DNA of 64,000 nt from Calliopsis andreniformis (lineage: Eukaryota; Arthropoda; Insecta; Hymenoptera; Andrenidae): the NCBI RefSeq assembly GCF_051401765.1, contig NC_135064.1, positions 26,882,001 through 26,946,000 on the forward strand, given 5' to 3'. The notes under the pieces were generated by a model. The model was not told the origin of the DNA and ran no database searches. It saw only the letters and a list, made by a program, of their open reading frames with translations. The translations under genes and the position numbers were made by a program. The stretch's first letter is position 1. Each line of letters opens with the position of its first letter. Positions 40,001-55,000 of the stretch are shown piece by piece.

Positions 40001-43000
40001 GATACGTTGGCTTTTACAGTGCTTCCGCCTCTCGGAATAATCACGGGGGTTGTGCTGCGTTTTGAACCGGATACCGGAGCAACCGTTATGGCCCCACCGC
40101 GAGCCGATGGCAGTGATCGATTCGGTATTGCGGACTAGTGCAAATACAAAGGAACAGCAGACTTGGCAAACCCGCTAATACGCCAGCGTATACGTACGCC
40201 GATGTAAGTTCAATAATTGGGGAATTATTCGGAGAAGGTGAATGGAGTGAATCGTCACGAATTAGAAATAATTAATACCTTTCGTAGTAGAATAGTAGGA
40301 TATTCAAAGTGCTTCACTGAGGAACTTTTTATCTCATTTGAGGGGAAAATTTGTACATTTTTTATGAAATTCGTGTAGGATTCAGTAGATCTAGTTCTCA
40401 ATTATATAATATTAAATGGATCTACACAAAGATGTATACCAAGATGAAGGAAGAATGATATATTCTGTGTTCAGAATGTGAAAAGAAAGTAAAATAAAGA
40501 GGCAAGGGGAAATGGATCGTCTATGACCAGACATGCTTCGCAGCTCAACGTGACTGGAAATACGTATACGCGTCTGGGTTTTTATACGTGAACATTACTT
40601 TACAAATTGTCTGGAATGGATGCATTCTAAGTTATTCTTAGAAGCTTTAAGAATGTACCTATATTTTGTCTGAATATTTAGATCAAATATTATATTGCAT
40701 TAGAAATAGTTTCCTAGTCTCTAACTCCTTCTCAGTCCTCTACTAGTTTCTCATTACTTCTTGGTTCATTTATCCTTTGACATATAAGAATGTCGTCCTT
40801 TCTGTAGAAAATTCCCCGAACTAGGAAGTTTCATAAAAAAATTATTTGAGTATCGATAATGGAATACTATGCACACATGTTCAATATCTCCACTGTTAAA
40901 TCTTCGCAAATATTCCATGAAATTTTATTCATATCGACTTGGGAGTTGTTTAACGTCCCTATATCCTACGTCTTTTTCCTATTGATATTGTCATATACAT
41001 TCTCTTGATATTAACATTATTTAATCACATAATTTTGTAACATAGAACGAGCCCTATCGTGACATGTATTATCAGTATAGCAGGAACTCTAATCTCCGGA
41101 TAGCGACTATAAAATAAAAGTGCAAATTCCAAGGTGCGATGAATTTTTCCATGTCAATACGGTCTCCGCGCGTTCATTTGCGTGTTGGAATAGTAAAGTG
41201 TATCGGCAAAAAGTACGAGTTTTATTGTGTCCTGAAACGCAAGGCGCACTTTCAACGCCCGATTCGCCGAGTGAACAGTTATATACTTATTGTATCGTTT
41301 CCAGATAAAATCAGCGGAAAATCGAGCGCTCAGGCAGGGAGCATCGGCGAAAGATCGCGCGAACTATCACGTTATTACGCTTCTCGTGCCTGTGCGCGAC
41401 AGAACTCGTTATTTTTCGCGAAGTGTCCTTTCAATTACATTCGTGTGGCAGCAAAGCTCTTCGAGTGATATTGCCATTTACTCAATAAACTTTTTACCCC
41501 CCTGTGGTTTACCATAATTAATTTTTCTCTCTGGAAAGTTATAGTCCCCTCACGTAGGCACACACCTCCACTGACCAGATATTGCTAGCTGGGAGTCTGG
41601 CGTTAAAGCGCCAACGAAAAGGCCAGTGAACCGACTGCAAATAACTGCTTCAAAATCGACGCGTAATAACATGGACGTTCGATGCCTGCATTATTTATTA
41701 GGTGCTCTTCTCTCATGCAACTCGTTTTCCTCCATTGTCGTGCACAATTATTTAAATTCTACGAGGAATCAACTGGCATTGTTTTAACTAAATACGATTA
41801 TCAGTGGCATAAACTGATACTGAAACAAATTGGACCCGGCGTGCAGCGAGTGGAGGGCATTTTGTTAATTAATCGTTGTTATGCGCCCGTGCAACGCGGA
41901 ATCTGTAATTGGATGTGGATTACAAAGTGCACCTAGTTCGTTTCGATTTTGGAGACACGTAATTAGAATCGTTGTTCCTGAGCAATGGCTTTTAAACAGA
42001 TTGAGCTGTATTTTGCAGCCTTTCAAAGATCGAAATAGAAGGCACTAGAAACATGGAAGAAGATTACAGGATTCGATTGTGCATACGTCGCCTGTCTGTA
42101 TGCGTACATAATACAGAATTGATATCGTGATAGAAAATTTAATAGCGTAGGATCATGCATGGGTTTCCCTTTCTATTCGACACTCGCCAAGAAGGAAAAG
42201 GAAGAAAAGGACCTCCGGTCGAATAAATATATATTATCCGGCATGACGTACCAACGAAATCCTTTTCTGCCATAATTCCATCATCTCGGCCCGATTTCGA
42301 TAGCATTTCATCTCTTCACCGATTCGCCGTCGAAACGTAATCATCCTAAAGAATTTTTCCACCTGAAAGGACGTAATACATGGCAATATTTTGGTCACTA
42401 TTTTCCATGCTTTGAAAAGAAAAAACTGTTTACCTTGCAGTCATCGGAGATACACAAACAAGACAATAAAATCGGCCATTCGTGCTCGCTTCTGTTGCAA
42501 GAAGGGGTTCCGTCGTTATATCGCCCTCTTTAACTTTCAAACGAATCTCCAGTCTAGCTGAGCTCTAATGAACAACGGAGAATACGGGGTACAATGCTGC
42601 TTCTGTGGGCGATTGTACTGCACTGTCCTTTTATCGCTGTAACCTCTTTTTCACGATTGTGTAAGAATTAACGTAGCCATTGTTCAGGTGATATTCAGTT
42701 TTCACCCTCTCTTTGTTTCCCATTGCACGTATCAACGTTTCTATTCGTGCAATTACACCAATGCTGTGTCTGCACCCTCTGTGCGCTTGAACGAAACAAA
42801 ATGTGACGCGTTTATTTCAAAGCCCATAATGTCCTTATTATTTCCACAAATTTCTAGAGAATTTATTCCAGAGACATTTTTTGTCAGGTATTATGCTCAT
42901 TTTCGCCTTTAAAAGTGGCTATTACGGAAGAAGGAACAAGAAAAAAATTGATCTTAATGCATCTTCTACGTCTGCATTCAGAGATATCTCTTCGTTAAAT

Positions 43001-46000
43001 ATTAATAAATACTCTCTTGTAGATGAAAATAGAAACTAGTGGTCCTTTCTTCGCGAAACAAAGCCCTTTGTACGCCGCTATCGTGCTTCTCGACCACTTG
43101 TCACTTCCGAGTATTGTTCGTCGGCTATTAATCGATATCCTCAGATCTTTTAAAAAAACGAGTGATCAATTGTTTCTAAAAATGGTGGACGGAGGTGTCT
43201 CTTATTAAAGCAGCGTTAGCGTGTCGCCGAGTTCCTGACCTAAGCTTGGAAAATAAACGGCAGACGAAATATATCCTTTCCCCAGGTGTTACAGAGAAAT
43301 TCCCAGCACGTGTCGCTTGAAATTACGCTATCCATATCTGTAAGAAATGAAATTCCGTCGCTTCCGCACCTTCGACCGCGACTAATGTCGTTTGACAGCG
43401 GATGAGCGCATTTTCGGTATGGACAGCGCGCCAAGAGAACGATTTCGTAAGTGCACGCGCATGGAAAATTTGATTTTCGCCAATTCGACTAAGTAACGAA
43501 GTTTCGACCTCGTCCATCCAATTTGACGAATGGAACAGAACCAGGACCTCGCCAATTTACACACCGTCGGGCCCCCCTTCGCTCAGCCGCACCTCTGTCT
43601 TCGCGTCAGTCACCCAGGGGAACAATTACTTCCACGTTAACCGCCATATACGTTCTACGAATTCGAGATGACGGGGCCGATGCATTTTTCAATACCACTC
43701 GATCCTCCAGGCCGAAAAATCCGCTCGCGTGTACGCTCTGGCGACATTTTACGAGCGCTGGGAAATTGCTGCGAATTTGGGAAAGTGACGTTCCCACAGT
43801 AGATTCGATCGTTCGAATACGGACCATTCGTAATTTCCTATAGCTGTTCTCCATAAATATTCACTGGAGTAACTGTAAATTAGAGGTAGGTTGCTGTTCG
43901 TGGTGGATTCAATTGTTTGAATATAGATTGGCCGCCGTTTTTGAGCATTTTTTCAATAGTCCACGTTAAGTTAAGATGAAATAGTGTTTTTAGATGAAGC
44001 ACAGTCAGTTAAACCAATCTGTTTAATCCGAATTATAATATTTAAAATCCTTAGAGTTATTGTATTAACCCTTCTAGAATTGGTTATTCAGACTTCATAA
44101 CTGAATCTCAAACCGAAGGGTTGGCAATTCCTTGAGGAAGCAAGGTCCAAATTTTCTGAAATCCAGCTAGGCAAAATTCAGTCGATCTTCAGAGGTTCCT
44201 CTGTCTAGCAATTTTATTCCGAGGAACTCTAATGACCCCCTCGACCTTCTTTAGCTGGCGTATGTTCTCCGTTTGCAATTCAACGGGTTTTCTGTGGTAC
44301 GTCCATTTAGAGATTAAAATGGGATACCGTGTGTGTAAAAAAGCAGATGAATTACCTCTATTGGCGGGGAACATCCCTTTCAAGCCGTCTTATAATGTTT
44401 TCGCAGTAATAATGGTTGTTATTCCTCTCGCCGCGCCGGCTGACCGAGTTCACATGTAACACGAAGTGCACGAGTTTATGCTGCACGGCTTCCCAGCATA
44501 TCAGTACATGCTTTAGGCAAAAAGGAGCCCGAATATCCGAGCGCATGTGTGCCGAGTGCGCCCAAGAGTTTTACAGCTTCTTCAAGATCTCTGTCACACG
44601 CCCTGGGCTTTCAGCGCATTAGGGCGGAAGATACTCTGCAAACGTCGTTCTAGAGAAAAACGCATGTTTTTCATGGAATACTTCGACCAACATTCCACTA
44701 TCATTCTAAAGGAGCTTCTATCGATTTTGTCTCCAATTGGAACCCGACTATCCCCGAACACGAGATGCTGAGTGCTCGAATAATCCCCGCCTCTGCCAAA
44801 TTCGATTTAACGCGACCCTGCGGACTAATCGCAATTTTCGATCGGGAAATACATAATTTTTCAGCGATTCACGCCGCTGCTAAACGAACCTACACCAAAC
44901 TCGGCAAATTATTGGACTCTAGGAGGTCATTAAGGACATAATACCGTTTAGCTCGGGGCATCGTCTTCGATTAAACTGTCGGCTTAAATTCCCATCGATT
45001 GAGACTTAGCGCGCAGCTAGCCCCGCGATTAATTATGCGACTGCCGTTTGCTATGGAGTAATTAATAACGCGGCACGGTGCAGCTGCAAATATCGTGAAA
45101 ACTTTTTGATCGATTCCTCGGCGCGGCGCGAGGAAAATCTACACAACGGTAGGACACAAACGGCCCTCATCAATCACGCGAAACGGTTACCGTCGCCAGA
45201 CGGCATAGAAAAACTGTCACGTACCCGCGAAATCGTAAAAGATGGCGGTAGGCCATTGAATATGATAAATTTGATAACCGTGCGATAGATCAAGCTGATG
45301 GACACGCGAACAGGGGATCGAGAGATAAAATTGGGGATAGCAGCGTTGCATGCGCGAACGCGACAGTCTCTGTTGTCAACGTGTAACCGTTCGCCATTTT
45401 TGCTTTACGAGCTTCCCCCGCCCCACGATTTCGCGGCAGGGAGTGCATTCTCAGCCTCGAGCGAAAATTTCCTCTCGAAATTCGTTTGCCGCGACCGTTC
45501 TCAGCTCTAAAACCAAAGAACCGGAGGAAACAAAATTTTCATCCGCCAGCCTTAGTCTTCAGATGTTTGTCTTGCTTTCCAAAGTTCCTCGGCGATAAAG
45601 AAATTTAATCAACTCGACGTTAGCAAATACTTCCTCATTCGCGTCTCCTCTTCAGCGGGCGAACTTTATGGAACGTGGTCGTTCTAAAGTCAAACAGAAG
45701 TTACGCCTTCGACCGACAATCGTGATTGCATTATCGATCCTGTCGCGAATATTTTTTCTGAGAGACGGCTCTCGTCGCCTCCGCCGTAGAACTCGGGCTT
45801 TAACGTGCAATTGCCTCGAACGAGCACGAAAGAACAGCAATCTATCTTTGTGAGTAGTCTGCGTCTGTGCGTGGTTGTCTGTTTTCACTTCCTCGCCTTT
45901 TTTCTGTTACGATTCTTCGCCCTTTGCGCGCGGGCAGTATTCTTACGATTATTAATGATGATGAAGTGTGTGCGTGCTAATATCTTTGTGGGTGGGAATG

Positions 46001-49000
46001 GAAGTCCTTTAGAACGCAACGAATCTATGAGTTATGTTTTTAAGTTTCACAGAGAAAATGCTTTGGGAATGCTAATTTTGATTCGCTGTACAGATATAAT
46101 TTTATCTATCGAGGAACGAGCTCTCCAAACGTCACATAAATAATGACAGAAATAGTGTAGTTAATCAGGAAACGTTCTTCGAATTCTTTCTCCGAACAAG
46201 AACTTAATTTATGACCTGACGACTAACGAAGGCGAGGACAGAACGAAATTAGGGCTAGAATGCAGCTTACTAGCGGAGGACGGATAATGCAGATCGTAAT
46301 TCAATCTGGCTCGACGCGAGAAACTGGTCAGAAAATGATTCCACGTTTAACCCCGACTCTGAGCCGAAGGTCGCATAGGCAAAGTAATGCCCCACATAAC
46401 CGCCTTGGATGGGAATTCTCTCGAGAATAGTTGCCCATAGAGACGCACCGAGTGGAACGATAAATTCTGCTGTGAGCTTCGTGCGCGTTATAATTTACGA
46501 TTAAAAGGTGGACCTAGTACCAACCACCCCTATCAACTTATCCGACCGATTATTAATTTCTTCGCGACTCCAACGCGTCTTGCAAAACAAAAACGACTGT
46601 GCTCGAATTCTACAGAACATCGAGCATCTCTCTAGGAATGAGGGTAAAACTTCCTTCGCGTCACACAGTCTTCAGCGACAGATTCGGTTTATATGTGCAT
46701 TTCCTCGAACAGTATTGGAAGGACGTTTCTTACCCTTCACGCTACCCGTTGACATGATGGCTGCAATTTATGCACACTTTTCGGAAAATCCGCGGCGCGA
46801 AGTGCAGCTGGGGACTTCCCACTGCAGCTGCCACAATTTCTTGGTCCCAAGAAATTTGGATTGATGGAAATCTGACGTATGCTCACATATCACCTGAAAC
46901 CAATATGGGCATGTTATTAAGATGATTGAAAATATAGTGAGAAGTGAAATTTGTTTACTTGTCAAAAAAGACTTTCTAAAAATAATATTGAATTGCTATA
47001 AATTAAAGTAACAAATGCTTTTAAAATGAGAATCTCTAAAAAATTTGTGTCAATTTATTTCGTTAAAGGTACAATAGCAAACCAAGCTATCCTGGCGAGA
47101 AATCTTATTGTTCTACAAATGTTTTCCACGTGTGCGAATTAATTTTCAGTCTTATCTATATCGAGGTCTTTTTGTTTCGTTTTACGAGTTCCATCTCGAA
47201 GTGGCCCGCAACAAATGTTACAGTTCTTGTAGCCGGGATAAGTCCCGAGTGTAGCCTTCTCGTAATGTACATGTGCATCTCGCACACGGTGCACGTCTCA
47301 ACTCATCCACCAAAGTTATCTTTCCTTCTGCCGGTGTATACATCCTCGGCTTTCGTTTTTATTGCAGAACGAGGTGGTGGCCGTGGCTCTGGGGGCCCTT
47401 CTGAGCAGACGCGAGGAGCCACTTTCAACTGCGAGCTATCTGTAAGTATTTCTCTTTGTGAATACATTACCCGCTGCCTATAACGTGTTGCCTTCAGGAA
47501 TAGCATAACATCGTTCACCACGATCGTGCACCCTTCCATCTCTTATTCGATTTCGTCGTGCAATATTTTCCTGCGTCCCTTTGGTACACAGAAATTCAAT
47601 TTCGCCTCTGGAGACCTTACGCATTTCTGTCTCCATTGTACTGATACGATCGCGTGTCTCTCGTGGATAATGACGATAGAAAATGTGAATCGTCACACAG
47701 GGAATTAGAGGGCCACTAAACGCTAACGAGATCGCCGATAAAAATAACAGACATCAGCTCGCGAACGATTAATCTCGAGTAATTGAATTTCGATGAAATC
47801 GAAAGAGACATTTGGTCGTCCGAATTTTTCTAATGATTCATCCAATCGTCCCTCATTTTCCCTGTGTTACGCGCTTGGGCCACCCCGAAGGGCGACAACC
47901 AAAGAATCAATTCGTTGCTAAAGACGCACAGAGAAACTTATAATTGCTCTTCCGTCGCTAACTGTAAACCGTTTTCCTCGATATTTCAGCGAGAAACTCC
48001 TGTTCAACTTCGACGCCGAGGAGAACTATAACTTACTAGAGGACATTTACGAGACGCTGAATTATCACTGCGGTAAGCCGTTATTGCTAACAAGTTGTTT
48101 GTGTATGTGTAATCAACTAGGCACCTTCTCACCTTTAGTTATCACCAGGATATTCAGACTGAATTATCTGATCCCTTTAGTGCGTCAAAGTAATTTGGTG
48201 TTTGCATTGAAGGTAAAGATAATGTAGGGTATCAAAAGATGAGGTGAACTAAACATCAGAGTTGCTCCTCTAATTATTTGTGTGAACTTGTGCGATCAGA
48301 CCTGAATTATTTTCTATTAACTGTGAAGGTGTCATTATGATCCCAGTTATTTATCATCTCGCATTTTTAAAAATTGTTCAACTTCCATCTACCGTATTTT
48401 TGTATCTCTATTTTTTGTGACAGTGACAAAAATATGCCATCAGTGGACAGAAAATATCAATAGTCTCGTGGAGTAAAATCGTCAGTCAGAATATTCATCC
48501 CATTTAACTCAACAGCTTTCCTTGACACAGTTTTCTGCGCCACCAGAGGTGATATGGCGACGGACAAGATAAACGAAAAACCCTATGTACTTGTCTCTGT
48601 CTGATCGCATCCTGGACGATTCTACTTACTCATCCTATCCACTAAAGAAACTGTTGACGAAGATCTCGAGTCTCGTTTGACCTAATTACTAAGCTGTAGA
48701 AACGCGAGGAAGAAGAAACAGAAGGGAAACCAGTGGGGTCGATGTTTGGAACAGTAGTCGCAGTAAATTGAGAACGCGCGATGATTATTGGCCTTTCGCC
48801 GTTTCCCGAAGCCGTACCCAGCAAATCTTCTCTTGCTCAGAGACAAAAAGTTATGCGATACTTCGCGGGTTTCGTGCTGCTTGTCCCGGAAACAGCGAAG
48901 GAAACGGCAACGTTTACAGTTTGCTCCGATTTTTACTCATGTTTTACCTCGCAAAACATTCAACCTACGCTTTATATCGACCATTAAAAAATATAGAGTT

Positions 49001-52000
49001 GCAAACTTCAAAAGCACTTTGCTGCAATTTAGTACAAACAGAAGCCTGTTCTTCAAGCGAGAAAATCGAGCTTCGAGAAAAAGAAATCCGAAACCGAAGA
49101 GCATTATAGTTCCCCGTCGAGAATGAGATTGATATAGAAATCAATTTCGCGCTTGTTCTCTTCAAAGAAACCACTTTACGACGTTCAGTTATGGCACTAG
49201 AGACGTGTCGTAAAGTAAAATCGACGTTTTTTAGAAGAACGTTCCGCACCCGTGTCCACCCTGACACCTTCATTTTCTCGAAAAGCATACCGAATGGATA
49301 ATAATTCGCCTATTTCTCGCAGCTTATTCAACACCAGAATCCATATAATAATTTTTCCTTGCATGAACAGTGTTCTCTTGAACATTCGACATTTTGAACA
49401 GAAGAGAAAATTGGAACTCGATGAATGGGCTATCGACAGTGTCTATTCATTCACGGAAACTGGAGCTAATTTCGTTGGGCTTTCGCGCTCTTCGCGATTC
49501 TTCCTTAAGCGTCTTCGGCCGGCTTTGCACTTTTACAGAGGCGTTGATAGCGTGGGATTCGTTAATACAGGCTTGACCGAGTTTTTAATTGAATGACCGC
49601 GGAATAGCGCGAAAACCAATCGATATATAGCCTCGCCAGTGTAAAATATTCAGGGGCGTTCCATCTCGGGAACAGGGGCACAATTTGTAATCCCTTTTAT
49701 CCGTTCCTCTCTTGTTCGTCGTCATTGACAAATCGATGGTTCTCGTTGAAGCCCAAAGGAGCGTGGTACTTTCCCAGGTAATAGAGAGCTAAATATGTCG
49801 CAAACTCCTGTTCGAAATAACTTTGTGCCTCGACCAAGGCATTAAAAATAGCGATCTCACGGGTAATTAAACAGGGCCCTAAAGAAAGAAGACAGAGTTT
49901 TTGCGATTACAGTTAATTAATTTTTTCTCGAAACCTGGGGAAACCTTTTGTTCTACACCGTGAAACGAAATTATAGAACGTCTCATTAATCTTCACGATG
50001 AGATTGTTTTCTTACTTGTTCCATCAAGATCCTTTTCCTTTGTGCTTTAGTTAAGTGGTAATATACCTATCGTTTAATTTAATTTTCTTGGCATATACAG
50101 CATGTGAAAATTATTTGCAAGGCATGAGACCTTATGACAAAAGATCCAATTTCATATTCTGCAAGCACAAGAAAATCCCTTCATTTGTTGGAACTAATAT
50201 GAATACTTGAATTTCAGTCGAAAACATTTTCTGACTCACAGTAGTACATACTAACACTGCGACTACATCTATCGTGGCGAGGCACTATCGTTGATTTATT
50301 CCAGCAAGAAGCGACCTTATGCGTATTCAAACTGCAGCCGATGCCGTTGAAATCGCTTCTTGCTTGTCACCGTCGCCGAGGACTGCATGTAAATTACTCC
50401 CTTGTGCTGGGAGGCGAAGTTAAATCGGAGCCAAATTAATTTATTCCCCAGTTACGAAGTCACGAAATAACAATCGTTAGATTCGTACGAAAATTGCGGT
50501 GTATGCGCGTGCATCGCAAGACGTTGAAATTTTCCCAAAGCGAAATTCAAAGTGTTGCTACCGGAGCCCTCATCGCACAGAGAAATGCAAATTCGCGATT
50601 ACGCGAAGACACTATATGCAAGGCACGCGCTATGTGATGCAGTTCTAACGAGATCGTCGATCACGAACGATCCAACAAACGTATCTCAGAGGGAAGTTGC
50701 TTTCCGTGTAACAGGATACAAAGCGCAATTTCTGAAGATAACAGTGAGGTATAATACACCCCCTTGATATTTATGTTTTTCCAGAATTTTAATACTCAAA
50801 TTACAATCTGGTAACTAGAGTTTTAATTAAGATACTTAGTTCAAAGGTACTACTTTAGAGTTTTGAAATATTCGAGAACTCTTGCTACTCCGTTTTTAAT
50901 AAACCTACCAACAATCGATGAAATTACAAATGACTACAAGAGACACGTTGAAATAAATTTTGTAAAAGAAAAAGATACGTTCCAGTTGAATACGAAAAGT
51001 ATTTCGGAGATGTATTACCGTCAAGTTAAAGATTAACGAAGTCAAGGATCGTGGTCGCAGGAAATTGCATTTATCGGATCGCCATCTAACGATATAACAT
51101 TGATCGTGTTTTGTAAAGCCGGTTAAGGCGTCGCGTCGTTATCGATTTACGTATAAAGAAAAACACGTGAACGCTCCTTTGATAGCTTTCTCCTGCTTTT
51201 CCGAGGTGGCTTTGGAAATATTCCAGAAATATTCAGTTCTTGACACGTTCTCTAGCGTGTCAGTTCGAAAACACCTTCTCCCCACGACCTCAGACTCACT
51301 GTTATCTGTGAAAAATATGCGCGAAGAGAGACTACGAATTCGACCAAGACCTCGGTCTCTTTGGATGGAAAGTAGGACGAACGCACGAATGTTAAAACTG
51401 AATATTTTATCGACGAAACATCGAAAGACACGGAAGATAAGCGCGGGGAAGTAAATCAAATCCAGCCGCGTTTTCCATTCCCTTTTGAAACTCTCCGCGT
51501 TCCGAAGAAAATGGCGGAAACGATAACACGGGATGGAAATATCTCGAGGTAGAAGGAATGCAAAGTAGCGGCGAAATTTTTGGTAATCATATCAGAGCAT
51601 ACGCGCGTGGAATAACAAGTTATCAACGAAAAGAAACAGCGTCGTAATATATATTGTATAATACTTTTTGTTTCGTGAAGAGCGTAGTGAATTTGCCAGA
51701 AGCAACAGGAATCTGTAGAATTAAAAAAGTGAGAGATTGCACAATCTAAACTAAGGTTGAACGTTTTTTTTCGTCGTTTTATCTTGCGGTTGGGAAAAGG
51801 TAACACATTGCACGGTGATCTATAGGGACATTAATTAAAACGCTGCAACAACTTGTTGTAAAATGAGCCAATGTTGTTCAAGACTACTTCGAAAGTAGTT
51901 ACTGCAATTATCTTTCCCACCTAACCATGATGGACATTTATTACGCGACAAGGTGGTTGTAAGTTGAGCTACTGAAACTTCTCAAAATATGTCTCTATTA

Positions 52001-55000
52001 TTACGAAGCGTCTATTGTAATCTAATTTATTGTTCATATGTAAACCCATCGTTTTAATGGACTGGCCTAGTTCTTGCTTTATTTGCTTAATATTAAACAG
52101 TGCTGCACTTTAACCCCTTGAAAGCAGAGAGTACTTCATTCAACAATTGTGCCAATTATTTGTGCAGTACAATTACAGGATCAGGATTACATATCCATGT
52201 CATAAAAGAGATAAATATAATGAATTCTATAGTTCATGTGAGATGCGACTGAGGTCGATATTAAGGGGTTAAAAGGTCACAGCTCTGAATAATTCAGAAG
52301 AACTAGTGATGTATCAAAGACGAAAGAAAAACTGTATATTAGTTTTAGCAACACTGCTACTGAGTTTCTGACTTACGGAGCACGTCGAAACTTTCAAGTA
52401 CACGTTAGGTGATGAGATTGCTTATATAGACGATCCCCTAATTATAGTGTACACTGTACTCCTTTCCTTCCCTGGCGAGAATCCTGTATTTTACTAAGAC
52501 AGCCCATCGAATGTCATGAATACTGAGATCACATATATTGAGACACGAGAGACCTCCATGCATCATTTTTCCCTATTAAAGCGATAATTTTCTGCGAGTA
52601 AAGTCGTATTAATGTTGATCGAAAATCTGCATCTCGATATAATAATACACCCGACAGATGAATCTTAATGATCCGCAGAGTATTCCGACTGGCATATTCG
52701 ACGAGAAGCAATATAGGCACGTTGTCAGGTGGTTCTGCTCGATCCTTCATCTTCGAGGGCATGTTAACCTAATTTGCATTCGGCTGTCAAGTACTGTAGT
52801 TACAGTGGAGCATGCTCCGCGAACGTCCCATTAATCATCATGGACAATCAATATGCACGGTAACCCATTCAGAATCGACTTCCCTGTCGGAACTTATCAT
52901 TGGTTTCCGGCAGGACCGTCCTACAGAAGCATGGGACAATTCGTTTATAAAGAAAATTCGAAGGGGCCATGCCTGTGCACCTCGCAAACATTTATCCCGA
53001 CGCAAAAGCTGGCTACGTGCCGTAGAAAATATACGATAAGAATTTATTGCTCATTATCGCGACACACTGTGCGCTAATGCAATAACAAGGTCTACCCTTT
53101 GTAACCGTGCCATGGCGTGCACCATAGCTTGCTCCCTCGCAATTAGATGGAACACCCCTTTACCAGCCGTAAAAGATTCATCCTCGACCTGGCCTAACGA
53201 CGTTCCACGTTTAAACATATTACGATTGCATTATGAATTCTGGGGTTGCCCCTAAAACGGTTTCCCTCGTAAAGTTAAACCTAGGACGACTTTTGGGGTT
53301 TCGTTTGACTCACTGGAATTTGCAAATTACTTTGTGTTTCTTTCGTGCAACGCTGGATGAAGTATTCACCTGCTTTCATTATAAGCTCGTTTTATAGTGA
53401 TCTTTTTATTAAGGATATTACCTTTCCCTCATGAATACTAGAAGTTCATTCAAGTAAGATGAAAAGAAGATACGGAGATGATACCTAGGGGAACTAAAAT
53501 GGAATAAAAAATATTCGACTTCTCTCCATTTCTTGGTCGTAGTAACTTACAGTTAATAATTTTAGTAATTTGGGATAGAGAGTACCTCGCGCAAATATTA
53601 GTGAGACAAATACATAGCAATGGGTCCTTGATATGGAGCTTTAATTGTAATCTGTCTGGGGAAGCATGTGTGTATCTTAAAAAGCCCTTAAGGTCTTCGT
53701 AACATCAAGTTTCATAGCACTAGCGCAAATCAACGAACCTCTTCCCTACATTCCTTATTCAAACATTTTTGCTGCACACTACCCTCTAGCCAAATTGCAA
53801 AATTATGAAACTTCTCGAGTGCCAGCACAAAAAACATAGACGAATATTTTATATTTTTTTCTGATCTCCTATAACACCTGAAGATACCTGAACACCTATG
53901 TCCTATATCGAGACTATCTGCATAGATTTAATAGAATAAATTGAACTTAACTACACATACAGTTATCTAAGAGCCAAGATCATATTACGCCCATCTATAG
54001 AGTAGGTATTAGGCCAACTTTTCGTCGGAGGATGTAAAAGATATGAAAAGAAAGGTGGTTCGTGATCTACCCCTAGCTTCCGTGGCGTGATCAAGCGGCG
54101 TTACCGATAACGACAAGGGAAAAAGATATAGTCGCGCGAGAGCAGCACGAGGTCGTTCGTTGGGGTTGGCGAAGCGAAAAAAGGATTTCTCGTACGATCA
54201 TGATGGAGCCACGGAGAGAGTGCTTCGAGTTACTCCGCTTCGAAAAGACGTACCTCGTATTAGACCTTTCCTCCTATTGACTCGCGCACAGGCATTGCAC
54301 ACAATCCCGATACATCCAATATACTGTGCCAGTCCAGAGGGAAAGAAATTTATCGGAGTAGAATGTCGCTGGTAGAAGGGAAAGAGGAGGGGACACAAAT
54401 CTCACGGAGCACCTTTTAAATTGTATCCCGCACCCCCCGCAATTTTATCCCACTAACAGCATCATGATGTAAGCTCATCGATACGAACACGCGTCGACGT
54501 GTGTAACAGCGAAGAGAGGTGCTGCAAGTCGATTTTCGAAGCGTCCCCTCTCTCTCGATCTATTGTACTAATTCGACCAGGCGTGAGTATCAACGTTTTC
54601 CCTCGAAGCATACGGCCCCGATTTTCTCAAACATGAGCGAATACTTGTGGCGGAGAATCGAACACCTGTTTCCCCGCGTGATAATCGAACGAAAGTGAAG
54701 TGTACGCGCGTGTCATGCTCTTGTCACTTTGTCGAGTAATAGGTTATTCTGAGGTTCTTCGAAAAAATGTCACTTCAAACTGTGATGATACAAAACTGTA
54801 TGATCTATGATGCTGTGTCAGCTTTTTCTACTCTCATGCTTGTCACGATCTTTCGAGTCATTTATATGGTGGATTGGGAAATATTGGAGCAAACTTGGGG
54901 GAAGAATAGTGTGTTCATGCATTGACGTGTGTGTTCGAAGCTTATGAGGAGGGCTCCCCAAATTTAGTACTCTTCTTTTAATGAATCTTTGTCAGTGGCA

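Larger units (their letters stand above)
31068..47367 (+). other. alpha-1 intron 1 (16.3 kb)
   Basis: Large first coding intron. Apart from the minus-strand frame near its start, the Tc1-like fragment and short repeats listed separately, I see no protein-coding exon. GC-rich stretches at 39.8-40.2 kb (including a short gccgc-type run at about 39930-39948) and 43.3-45.6 kb produce chance reading frames on both strands. Confidence 0.75.
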
